In this document: positions 35,196-43,696 of the stretch, piece by piece
Layout: every line of letters begins with the position of its first letter
Position numbering within the stretch: position 1 is the stretch's first letter
DNA from: Caldisalinibacter kiritimatiensis
GTDB lineage: Bacteria > Bacillota > Clostridia > Tissierellales > Caldisalinibacteraceae
NCBI RefSeq assembly: GCF_000387765.1
Contig: NZ_ARZA01000070.1
Coordinates: 1 to 61,936 of the forward strand
Length of the DNA: 61,936 nucleotides
Direction: 5' to 3'
Made by a program: the position numbers and the translations under genes
Notes under the pieces: generated by a model
Databases searched by the model: none
Seen by the model: the letters and a program-made list of their open reading frames with translations, nothing else
What the model was told of the DNA's origin: nothing

Positions 35196-37580
35196 TTAAC
35201 TAATATTTTCTCTATTAGCTAAAATTAACTTGAATACTTCGTCAGTACTATCAATAGTTACTTTATATGAATAACCATCTTCATTTTCCCAAATTTCATC
35301 ATAATTCAATGGAAGGTATTTTTTACTTGTTAATAAAATTTCTCCTTGCCCGAAGGTCTTTATTAACAATGTAACAGCTTTATTATCTTTTATTATGTCA
35401 AATATCTCTAATGTACTATAATTTACAACTATATCATCATATACTAGACAATTAATCGGTAGCATTACTCCACTACGAGGTGGTATCATTATCTCATTTC
35501 CATCAAATAATAATTGTCCTTTATAAGTAATTTTTGTTTTTCTAGCATACTCATCATAGTTATGAATGAACACAAACTTTTTACTATTTTCATCTTCTCT
35601 TATAACAACTTCCAAAAAATTATCAGTTTTATCTACTAAAGGTTTTAATTCTATTTCTTCTGCTATATCTAAAATAACTTGTTTTTTATAATGAAAGTCA
35701 AATTCCATACCTACTCCGAATACTACTACTTTTCCATCTCCCACATATTTAGAAAATGCAGTAATATCCTCTGTTTTATCCTTTTCTCTTACTGCAATTG
35801 TCTCAATATTATCTCCTTGATATGATTCAGAATATGATACAACTACAGAGTCCATACCCTTAACATTTAACTCATGTCTTACATGCAATCTATCCTTGAA
35901 CTCAATGTCAATTCCATCTAAAAGAATAGTACAATCTTTACCATCAAAATCTTTAGTTGGCACTGTAGGGAATAACACTAGTTTCCCACCATTTTTTATG
36001 TATCTTAAAAGCTTCATTTGAATATCTGCTGACATCCAATCAGTTGTTAAAACCCATAAACTAGGGATTTTATCAACCAATATTTCGCTTTCTTTTAAAA
36101 GGTTATAACCTTCATATGAGATATTAGCTACGGTTAATCCCCTAATAACTCCATTAAATCCAAAGTGGTCACGATATGCAGTAATCTTGTTTACCATATC
36201 TTTCGTATATTCATTAAAATATTCAGTCATATAATAATCAGGATAAAACCCTAAGTATGTCTGTGTAGCTTTTTTAGTTGATAGTATTTCTTTTTCAAAT
36301 ATTCTGAACATTTTTCCTAAATACTTAATTTTATAGTAGTGTTCTCTTTCTTCTCCTTTAGAACTTAATGGAGCCTGCCACTCATGTCTTCTACCGAAAA
36401 GTCCAATATCTTCATAATTTTCTCCACCTGCAAACATATAGTAGTTAAGACCATTCATTCCATGGGCTACACATATCCTTGTATTCAAATCAAAGGCTGA
36501 TGGTTGAAGCCTTGGTATATCAGATATACAGCCCCCTTGAAATTCAGCTGAGAATAATGGCTGTTTATCAGATTGTACTGCTTTAGTAAAGGCATTAGCT
36601 ATTATTATGTCATGATAGTTATCATAATTAACATTACCTATATAATAGTCACCAGCTAATACAACTTTATCAATTTCAGCTGTATCATGGAGCTGAGATA
36701 TCCCTATCGGATAAGCAATCCCACGTTTTGATAAGTCATGGGTTGTAAATCCATGAATATTTACAACAAATGGAACCTCTATTCCATAACCTTCTGCAAT
36801 TTCCTTTAGCTTATTGATATATTTCTTATAGTAATTTCTCATGAAATAGCCCCATTCATAGTGAAGAGGTAATGCATAGTTTTCTTCCTGATTTAATGTA
36901 TATTCAAATGCAAATTCCTCAAAACTTGAAACATTGACTCTAAATTTTTCTTTTAAGTTGTCTAAGCTCTTATATTCATCTATTAAGTAATCTCTAAAAT
37001 AATTAAGAGTGATATCACTATAATCAGCTTGATTAGTTACCCATTGTAGCATTCCAACTTCATTATCCAGTTGAAACATTATAATTGGACCACCCTTTGT
37101 AATCTGATATGGCTCTATTATTTCACATACTGCTTTATACCACTTTGAAACCAATTCTAAGAACTTTGGATGCATATAGCTAACCACTTTAGTAGGATGA
37201 ATCTGGCCATCCTGTTTTCTAGCTATAACCTCTGGATATTTATCAAGTACCCAATCCGGAAGACCTTCTTGTTTAAGTTCAGCCATCACATAAGGTCCTG
37301 GCCTAACCAGACAATAAACGTTTTCTTCATATAATAATTTTAAAAATGAATTTAAATCCCTTTCTGCACGAGTATAACCAGTTAGGTCAATTTTTCCCTC
37401 TTCTTGTTCGTGCCAAATCCATGGTATATAAGTACTTATCATATTACAACCAGCTTCTTTAATTTTTTGAATACGATTTCTCCACTCTTCTCTAGGAACT
37501 CTAAAGTAATGAAGTTCTCCACCGTATAACATTCTTTCATGTCCATTTATCATTACTTTTTCATTCTTAATGTCAATCAT
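35196..37580 (-). CDS. GH35-family beta-galactosidase-like hydrolase
   Basis: Retaining glycoside hydrolase of family 35. The N-terminal barrel begins GGELHYFRVPREEWRNRI, and TYIPWIWHEQEEG is the family signature. The acid/base glutamate lies in FQLDNEVG (about residue 174) and the nucleophile glutamate in FSAEFQGG (about residue 345). A C-terminal half of about 400 aa holds a class I amidotransferase-like and beta domain, as in large GH35 or GH42-like enzymes. No signal peptide, so it works inside the cell on imported sugar. Start ATG overlaps the end of the lacI gene by 8 nt. The linkage it cuts is probably beta-galactosidic, but that is inferred from family. Confidence 0.85.
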   Translation of the reverse strand: MIDIKNEKVMINGHERMLYGGELHYFRVPREEWRNRIQKIKEAGCNMISTYIPWIWHEQEEGKIDLTGYTRAERDLNSFLKLLYEENVYCLVRPGPYVMAELKQEGLPDWVLDKYPEVIARKQDGQIHPTKVVSYMHPKFLELVSKWYKAVCEIIEPYQITKGGPIIMFQLDNEVGMLQWVTNQADYSDITLNYFRDYLIDEYKSLDNLKEKFRVNVSSFEEFAFEYTLNQEENYALPLHYEWGYFMRNYYKKYINKLKEIAEGYGIEVPFVVNIHGFTTHDLSKRGIAYPIGISQLHDTAEIDKVVLAGDYYIGNVNYDNYHDIIIANAFTKAVQSDKQPLFSAEFQGGCISDIPRLQPSAFDLNTRICVAHGMNGLNYYMFAGGENYEDIGLFGRRHEWQAPLSSKGEEREHYYKIKYLGKMFRIFEKEILSTKKATQTYLGFYPDYYMTEYFNEYTKDMVNKITAYRDHFGFNGVIRGLTVANISYEGYNLLKESEILVDKIPSLWVLTTDWMSADIQMKLLRYIKNGGKLVLFPTVPTKDFDGKDCTILLDGIDIEFKDRLHVRHELNVKGMDSVVVSYSESYQGDNIETIAVREKDKTEDITAFSKYVGDGKVVVFGVGMEFDFHYKKQVILDIAEEIELKPLVDKTDNFLEVVIREDENSKKFVFIHNYDEYARKTKITYKGQLLFDGNEIMIPPRSGVMLPINCLVYDDIVVNYSTLEIFDIIKDNKAVTLLIKTFGQGEILLTSKKYLPLNYDEIWENEDGYSYKVTIDSTDEVFKLILANRENIS

Positions 37581-38577
37581 AACTTAATCCATTCCTCCCG
37601 CTTGTATTTCTACAAGAATTTCTAACCACTAATTCGACTGGAATCATTATTAATCTTTCACTCATCTGTTCTTTATTTAAGAGTTTCATCAATATCTCAA
37701 CACATTTAGCTCCCCAATTAAACCTTGGAATATTTACTGTAGTAAGTTGAGGTGAAATATATTTTGATATATTAATATTGTCAAACCCTACTATGCCTAT
37801 ATCTTCTGGTATCTTAATCCCTAATTCCTTTAAAGCATTTATTGCACCAATAGCCATCTCATCATTGGAACAGAAAAAAGCTTCTGGTAAACTATTTTTC
37901 TGAGCATATTCCTTTACTATTTCATATCCACCTTTTTCTGTAAAATCGCTGTGAAGAACAAGTTTTTCACTAAATCTTTTATTATTATCAATTAACGCAT
38001 CCTTATACCCCTGAAAACGTCTCCTGTTGTCATAGGAGTTGTCTGGTCCACTTATATAGCCAATCGTATTTATTCCTAACTTGATAAGGTGAGTAGTAAT
38101 ATCATAAGCTCCTTTTTTATTATCAAGTAAAATATTATATATATAATCATTATTTAACTCTCTATCCATTGTGATTATAGGGAAATTTCTATCGGCTACA
38201 CTAATAAGTAAATCATCAGGGATGTATGGGTCAATTATAATTGCTCCATCGACTAATTTTTCCTTTAAAAACCTCTTTGATGAATTATTTGTGCAAACTA
38301 TTAAATCATATCCAAAATTTTTACAGGAATCTTGAATACCTTGAATAATTTCATTGTAAAAGGGTCCACTAAAATCATGGACAAATAACCCTATAGTATT
38401 AGTTTTTTGCTTTTTTAAGCTTCTAGCTATTCCATTAGGATGATAGTTAAGCTCAACTGCTGCTTTCAGAACTTTTTCTCTTGTTTCTTTACTTACTCTT
38501 TCACCACCATTAAGAGCATACGAAGCTGTAGAAAGTGAAACCTTTGCTTTTTTTGCAACATCCTTTAATGTAGCCAA
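37573..38577 (-). CDS. LacI family transcriptional regulator of the sugar island
   Basis: A 334-aa repressor. The N-terminal helix-turn-helix reads ATLKDVAKKAKVSLSTASYALNG, where VSLSTASYALN is the recognition helix. A periplasmic-binding-like effector domain follows (residues 60-330). Start is TTG at 38575-38577, 8 nt after GGAG. Its operators, two copies of TCGAAACGTTTCGA, lie just upstream in the intergenic region, so it should control itself, the GH35-to-GH94 operon and the divergent GH3 gene. The effector is presumably the imported oligosaccharide or its product. Confidence 0.92.
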   Translation of the reverse strand: MATLKDVAKKAKVSLSTASYALNGGERVSKETREKVLKAAVELNYHPNGIARSLKKQKTNTIGLFVHDFSGPFYNEIIQGIQDSCKNFGYDLIVCTNNSSKRFLKEKLVDGAIIIDPYIPDDLLISVADRNFPIITMDRELNNDYIYNILLDNKKGAYDITTHLIKLGINTIGYISGPDNSYDNRRRFQGYKDALIDNNKRFSEKLVLHSDFTEKGGYEIVKEYAQKNSLPEAFFCSNDEMAIGAINALKELGIKIPEDIGIVGFDNINISKYISPQLTTVNIPRFNWGAKCVEILMKLLNKEQMSERLIMIPVELVVRNSCRNTSGRNGLSYD

Positions 38578-38603
38578 ATCTTCTCTCCTTTCAATATGTT
38601 ATT

Positions 38604-38617
38604 TCGAAACGTTTCGA
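38604..38617. promoter_or_regulatory. LacI-family operator 1
   Basis: Perfect 14-bp palindrome TCGAAACGTTTCGA, 27 nt before the lacI start codon, in its leader or promoter. Confidence 0.88.
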
Positions 38618-38673
38618 TGAATTGATAAAAAAATATATTTCTATTACTATTCCATTTTTTTGATTTTTTGTTT

Positions 38674-38687
38674 TCGAAACGTTTCGA
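38674..38687. promoter_or_regulatory. LacI-family operator 2
   Basis: A second identical 14-bp palindrome, its centre 70 bp from operator 1 and ending 17 bp before the -35 box of the GH3 gene. The pair could support a repression loop. Confidence 0.88.
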
Positions 38688-38704
38688 TTTTTGTTATAAA
38701 AAAA

Positions 38705-38733
38705 TTGACTTAAAAATCGGTATAAATTATTAT
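38705..38733 (+). promoter_or_regulatory. promoter of the GH3 gene
   Basis: TTGACT (38705-38710), a 17-bp spacer and TATTAT (38728-38733). It fits the vegetative consensus well and lies about 108 nt before the GH3 start codon. Confidence 0.7.
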
Positions 38734-38840
38734 ATTACTATACCATCATCTTCCTATTTAAATTTTAACTCAAAAATAATTTTTTGGCAACTGTTTTTTT
38801 GTATAATTTTTTGACAAACCGAAAGGATAGGTGATGGTAT

Positions 38841-40961
38841 ATGAAAAAATTTGTTTTATCGCAAGAATACGAAAAAAAAATAGAAACCTTATTAAATGAA
38901 ATGACTCTAGAAGAAAAAATTGGACAAATGACCCAGTTTGGCCGCTGCAAAGAAAAGGAAATTCAATTAATACGCGAAGGCCGTATAGGTTCTCTTTTAA
39001 ACGTAAGTGGTGCAGAAAAAATTAATGAATTTCAAAGAATAGCAGTAGAAGAGAGTCGTATTGGTATTCCACTTCTTATTGGTGATGATGTTATTCATGG
39101 ATATAAAACTATTTTCCCAATCCCTTTAGCTGAAGCCTGTAGCTGGGACCCCGAATTGGTGCAAAGCACTGCAGAGGTAGCAGCAAAGGAAGCTATTACT
39201 GAGGGTATACGATGGATATTTGCTCCTATGGTTGATATATGTAGAGACCCTCGATGGGGTAGAATTGCTGAAGGGTCTGGAGAAGATACATATCTCGGTT
39301 CTAGGTTAGCAGAAGCAAGGATTATAGGATTTCAAAGCCTAGATGAAAGTAAATATCCTAGAACAGCTGCTTGTCCAAAGCATTTCGCTGCTTATGGTTG
39401 GGCAGAAGGTGGTAGAGACTACAATACCACAGATTTATCAGAAAGAGTTTTAAGAGAAACTATATTACCTCCTTTTAAGTCAGCAATTGAAGCAGGAGCA
39501 TCTACTATAATGTCTGCATTTAATGATTTAAACGGAATACCCGCTTCAGGAAATTATTATTTATTAACACAAATATTAAAAAAAGATTGGCAATTTAATG
39601 GATTTGTAGTAAGTGATTGGAAATCTGTTGAAGAGTTAATCCCTCATGGATTTGCTAATGACGGAAAGGATGCTGCAGAAAAAGGCTTAAAAGCTGGAGT
39701 AGACATGGATATGCACTCTGGCGTATACATAGAAAATCTAAAAAATATAATTAACGAAAATCCTGAGCTATTAAAACTTATAAATGAATCAGTTAGAAGA
39801 ATACTAAGAGTTAAATATTGGCTGGGACTATTCGACAATCCTTATGTAGATGAATCAATGTCAAAAGAAGTATTTCTTTCTAATGTTCATATAAGCAAAG
39901 CTAGAGAAGCTGCTAGAAAATCTATTGTATTACTTAAAAATAAGGATAATATTCTTCCTTTAGATAAAAATATTAAAAGAGTAACAGTTATAGGTCCACT
40001 AGCTGATGATAAAGTAAATCCATTAGGTTGTTGGGCTTGTAAAGGTAATCCTAAAACTGTAGTAACAGTATTAGATGCAATCAAATCTTCATTATCTTTA
40101 AATACTAAAATAACATTTGTAAAAGGCTGTGAAATTAATAAAGAAATTCCTAATGGTGTAAAAGAAGCTATAAAAGCATCACAAAATTCAGATATTATTA
40201 TTGCCGTATTAGGAGAAAGTGCAGCTATGAGTGGTGAAAACCATAATAGAGCATACTTAGGACTCCCAAAACCACAGCAGGATTTAATTCATGCGATTAA
40301 AGCTAACACTACCACTCCTATAGTTACCATTTTAATGAATGGTAGACCTTTAGTCATCCCTTGGTTAGCAGAAAATGTGGAAGCAATTGTTGAAGCTTGG
40401 CATTTAGGTATACAATCTGGTAATGCCATCTGTGATGTGTTATTTGGTAATTATAATCCTAGTGGAAAATTACCTGTTACATTTCCAAGAGCCGAAGGAC
40501 AGATTCCAATATATTACAATCACAAAAACACTGGCCGTCCTAATTTTAAGAAATATATTGATATTGAAGAAACTCCATTATATCCATTCGGATATGGATT
40601 AAGTTATAATATTTATAAATATTCTAACCTTAAGCTGAGTAAAAAGATTATTAAACCAAATGAAAGCCTTAAAGTTTGGGTAGATGTAACTAATACTGGA
40701 AATATGCCAGGAGAAGAAATAGTTCAATTATATATTAGAGATTTGGTAAGTAATTATACAAGACCGATTAAAGAGTTAAAAGGGTTTACTAAAGTTAGTT
40801 TCCAACCTGGTGAAACAAAAACTATACAATTTACTTTAACTGCAAAGGAGCTAAGTATTTTAGATAAAAATTATAATTTAGCAGTAGAACCTGGAGAATT
40901 TTATGTATGGGTAGGTCCAAATTCTCAAGAAGGGCTCAAACAAAATTTTTTTATAAAATAG
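38841..40961 (+). CDS. GH3-family beta-glucosidase-like hydrolase
   Basis: Family 3 retaining glycoside hydrolase of 706 aa. The N-terminal barrel begins NEMTLEEKIGQMTQ, contains DPRWGRIAEGSGEDTYLG and KHFAAYGWAEGGRDYN, and the nucleophile Asp is in FVVSDWKSVE (about residue 260). A second sandwich domain (VAVLGESAAMSGENHNRA) and a fibronectin III-like C-terminal domain (TNTGNMPGEEIVQLYI) complete the standard layout. No signal peptide, so cytoplasmic. Divergent from lacI and almost certainly in the same regulon. It would hydrolyse beta-linked oligosaccharides brought in by the ABC importer. Confidence 0.92.
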   Translation: MKKFVLSQEYEKKIETLLNEMTLEEKIGQMTQFGRCKEKEIQLIREGRIGSLLNVSGAEKINEFQRIAVEESRIGIPLLIGDDVIHGYKTIFPIPLAEACSWDPELVQSTAEVAAKEAITEGIRWIFAPMVDICRDPRWGRIAEGSGEDTYLGSRLAEARIIGFQSLDESKYPRTAACPKHFAAYGWAEGGRDYNTTDLSERVLRETILPPFKSAIEAGASTIMSAFNDLNGIPASGNYYLLTQILKKDWQFNGFVVSDWKSVEELIPHGFANDGKDAAEKGLKAGVDMDMHSGVYIENLKNIINENPELLKLINESVRRILRVKYWLGLFDNPYVDESMSKEVFLSNVHISKAREAARKSIVLLKNKDNILPLDKNIKRVTVIGPLADDKVNPLGCWACKGNPKTVVTVLDAIKSSLSLNTKITFVKGCEINKEIPNGVKEAIKASQNSDIIIAVLGESAAMSGENHNRAYLGLPKPQQDLIHAIKANTTTPIVTILMNGRPLVIPWLAENVEAIVEAWHLGIQSGNAICDVLFGNYNPSGKLPVTFPRAEGQIPIYYNHKNTGRPNFKKYIDIEETPLYPFGYGLSYNIYKYSNLKLSKKIIKPNESLKVWVDVTNTGNMPGEEIVQLYIRDLVSNYTRPIKELKGFTKVSFQPGETKTIQFTLTAKELSILDKNYNLAVEPGEFYVWVGPNSQEGLKQNFFIK

Positions 40962-41022
40962 AATATACTAAATTTCTTTACACTCTCTAATATTTTAGTT
41001 ATATTTAAATAAACAAAATAAA

Positions 41023-41065
41023 ATTAAGCCTAACCATATCTTTATAAAAGATGGTTAGGCTTAAT
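41023..41065. terminator. bidirectional terminator between GH3 and the chemoreceptor
   Basis: A 15-bp stem (ATTAAGCCTAACCAT) with a 13-nt loop between two convergent genes. Confidence 0.8.
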
Positions 41066-41074
41066 AATTAATAT

Positions 41075-42775
41075 TTAGACTTCAAACTTCTTTACTGCAT
41101 CTATAAGTTGTTTTGTCATTCCTGTTAAGCTTTGTGCCGATGCAGCAACTTCTTCTGCTGAAGAAGCCATTTCCTCTGATGATGCAGATATTTGTTGAGT
41201 TGCTGATGATGTTTCTTCAACAACTTGACTTACATTTTCAACCTTATTTAAAACCCTATCTTTTGATTCAACTGTATGATTAATTGATTTATATGTATTT
41301 TCAATAAGTGGTGCTACATTTTCTACTGATTCTATTATGTCTTCAAAAGAAGATGTAGTACTAGTTACTATTTCTGTCTGTGATTTTACAAAGCCTTCAA
41401 CATCCTTTGCTGTATTTATTACTTGATTAGATTCCTTAGATATTGATTCAATTAAGCTCTGTATCTCAACTGTAGATTTTTTAGATTCCTCAGCTAAGTT
41501 TCTTACCTGCTCAGCTACAACCGCAAATCCTCTTCCTGCTTCTCCTGCTCTAGCTGCTTCTATATTTGCATTTAATGCAAGTAAATTGGTTTGCTCTGAA
41601 ATATCAGCTATAACATCTGTAATTTTTCCTATCTCAGATATAGATGACGATAAATTCATTACATTATTTAATACTACATCGAAAGAATTTCTAATATCAT
41701 CTACGGATTTTAATAGTACATCTAATTGTTCTTTTCCGTCCTTTGCTTTGCTCGTTGTATCATCGGTATGTTGTCTTACAGATTTTAATTGGTCATATAT
41801 GTTATCAATATTATTTGTTAAATCTTCTAATAAATTAACAACTTCCGTTATATCATTTGCTTGATTTGTAGCTCCTTTGGCTACTTCTTGTGTTGTGGCC
41901 GCAACCTCTTGAGATGCCGAAGACATTTCCTCTGATATTGCCGATAATGATTCTGCATGGTCTTCTACATTTACTGAAGTATCCTTTATATTTTTAATCA
42001 TTTCAGATACGTTTTTAACCGTTCTATCTAATGCTTTTTTCATTTTACCGAATTCATTGTTATAGTCAGTTTTTAAGTCTATATTAAAATTCCCTTCAGC
42101 TACCGTATTTAACTTGTCTACCATTTCTTCAGATTCTTTTTTTATAATTTTTATAATAACGAAGGCAACTACACCCAATATAGCAATTATAATACCTAAT
42201 AAGATTAAAAATGCTTTAATACTGTTATTAAATATTTGGTCACTAGTCTGTTTTTCTTTAGCGGCATGTTCTTCTTCATAATCTCTTAATTCTTTTATTT
42301 TATTATCCAAGTTATTCGATATATTTACCATTTCATTTATATGTGATTGTGGTAAAGAATAGCCTTTGCTTAAATAGTTATCTCTACCCTTGTCCCATAG
42401 TTCCATATATTTTATATAGTCTGCTTCTAAGCTGTCCACTAGTCCTTTTTCCTCATCATTAATATCTATCCCCTTATACTTTTTAAAATAATCTCTTATC
42501 TTAGTATCATATTCTTTTATACTCTTGTTAATATCATCTGTATATTCTGTTAATGCTTTATTAGCAGCAATCCTTATGTATAAATAATTTGCTCTAATTG
42601 ATGTTATGTAAATAATAGATTGTAAATTGTTGTTATATATATCCTCTAAGTTGTTATTTATAGTGCCCATATTGGTAAATCCAATAGCTCCAATAACGCC
42701 TGTAGCAATAACCGATAGTATTACAATAGATAAAATCAAATTAATTACTTTTAATCCTCTAAGCTTATTTAACAC
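41075..42775 (-). CDS. methyl-accepting chemotaxis protein
   Basis: Transmembrane chemoreceptor, 566 aa. The first membrane segment is residues 8-30 ([20 protein letters not shown]). A 4-helix-bundle ligand domain (about 31-190) and the second segment (190-215, [20 protein letters not shown]) follow. HAMP lies at about 215-270. The cytoplasmic coiled coil carries the highly conserved hairpin tip [20 protein letters not shown] (residues 395-414) and [13 protein letters not shown]. Start is GTG with AGGAGG upstream. No cheA or cheW genes are in the window; the ligand is unknown. Confidence 0.94.
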   Translation of the reverse strand: MLNKLRGLKVINLILSIVILSVIATGVIGAIGFTNMGTINNNLEDIYNNNLQSIIYITSIRANYLYIRIAANKALTEYTDDINKSIKEYDTKIRDYFKKYKGIDINDEEKGLVDSLEADYIKYMELWDKGRDNYLSKGYSLPQSHINEMVNISNNLDNKIKELRDYEEEHAAKEKQTSDQIFNNSIKAFLILLGIIIAILGVVAFVIIKIIKKESEEMVDKLNTVAEGNFNIDLKTDYNNEFGKMKKALDRTVKNVSEMIKNIKDTSVNVEDHAESLSAISEEMSSASQEVAATTQEVAKGATNQANDITEVVNLLEDLTNNIDNIYDQLKSVRQHTDDTTSKAKDGKEQLDVLLKSVDDIRNSFDVVLNNVMNLSSSISEIGKITDVIADISEQTNLLALNANIEAARAGEAGRGFAVVAEQVRNLAEESKKSTVEIQSLIESISKESNQVINTAKDVEGFVKSQTEIVTSTTSSFEDIIESVENVAPLIENTYKSINHTVESKDRVLNKVENVSQVVEETSSATQQISASSEEMASSAEEVAASAQSLTGMTKQLIDAVKKFEV

Positions 42776-43052
42776 TATATACCCTCCTATGTTTTAATTT
42801 TATTTCCACAATTAATTGTGAATAATAATAATAAATTGGGTACTATAGCTTTGATTATTAATGTTACCACGATTTGTATATACGACTTGGTAAATAATTC
42901 AAAATGTGTTCTGTTTGACATTATATCACTTTATTACCTTAATTTCTAGGTTTTTCCCAATTATATTTTTTCTTTGGGACTTTATTCCTATTTTTATTTA
43001 TTTTCAATCATAGCTTGTAAATTTTAAGTTAATTTCTTTTTAAAAAACAAAT

Positions 43053-43256
43053 GCGACTACGTCGCTTTGTTAGTTAGTGGTTCGTTGTTAGTAGTAAGCA
43101 GCATTTTAGTCAGTTCTTAGTTCTCAGCTCTTAGTTCTCAGTTCTTAGCTCTTAGGTTTTGGTCAAATACTCTTAGGTCTCTACCACTATTTTCTCCATG
43201 CTCCAACCTCTGTATATAGCTTGATTATAGCATATATTGTAAATATACTTTCTTTA
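43053..43256 (-). repeat. dispersed heptad element, fuller copy
   Basis: Read on the minus strand: promoter-like box with TATAAT (43224-43229 on the complement), about 40 nt of variable sequence, a 30-nt segment shared with the 56 kb copy (43149-43180), six CTRAGAR-type heptamers in perfect register (43114-43155), a few degenerate units, four more heptad-length units (43067-43094), then hairpin GCGAC-TAC-GTCGC (43053-43065, plus-strand letters) followed on the minus strand by ATTTGTTTTTT. This has the layout of a short transcription unit with its own terminator. No protein is encoded. Confidence 0.7.
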
Positions 43257-43261
43257 ACAAA

Positions 43262-43287
43262 AAAAAGCGAGCTTTTGCTCGCTTTTT
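43262..43287 (-). terminator. terminator of the small membrane protein gene
   Basis: AAAAAGCGAGC paired with GCTCGCTTTTT and a T run, 10 nt past the stop codon. Confidence 0.88.
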
Positions 43288-43296
43288 GGTAATCAA

Positions 43297-43668
43297 TTAT
43301 TCATCCTTTTCCTTTTGTACTTTTCTCCAGTGATAAATCCAAAATGCTCCTGCTATAAGAGCTGCAGAAATACTAGAAACTAATCCTTTTATATTCATTC
43401 TTTTCTGTCTATCCTGTTCCCTTTCCACATAGGCATCATATTCTTTTTGAATTTCCTCTTCTGTTTTAGAATATACTGTTTCTGGATTATCTCCTCTGTT
43501 ACGATATTTTTCTTTATATATCTCGTAGGTCTGTATATATCCATCGTTAACTAATACTACGTCCATTAAATTATCTACTGTCTGTATTAAGCTCACAATA
43601 AAAATTATTAATGTTATAAGACACACTAAATACAAATATAAACTTCTTAAATTAAATTTCTTTGTCAT
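43297..43668 (-). CDS. small two-span membrane protein, unknown function
   Basis: Not recognised. About 123 aa. Hydrophobic segments at about residues 11-33 (LYLYLVCLITLIIFIVSLIQ) and 99-115 (LVSSISAALIAGAFWIYHW) enclose a charged helical loop rich in Glu, Tyr and Arg (KTEEEIQKEYDAYVEREQDR). ATG at 43666-43668 lies 9 nt after GAGAGG and is preferred; an ATG three codons earlier touches that site. Located downstream of clpE on the same strand with about 28 nt between, so probably in its transcript. Confidence 0.7.
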   Translation of the reverse strand: MTKKFNLRSLYLYLVCLITLIIFIVSLIQTVDNLMDVVLVNDGYIQTYEIYKEKYRNRGDNPETVYSKTEEEIQKEYDAYVEREQDRQKRMNIKGLVSSISAALIAGAFWIYHWRKVQKEKDE

Positions 43669-43696
43669 ATTAGACATCCTCTCATATACACATTTT

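Noticed and set aside
43114-43155. CRISPR-like array
   Set aside because: The unit is 7 bp with no spacers, and no cas genes are nearby.
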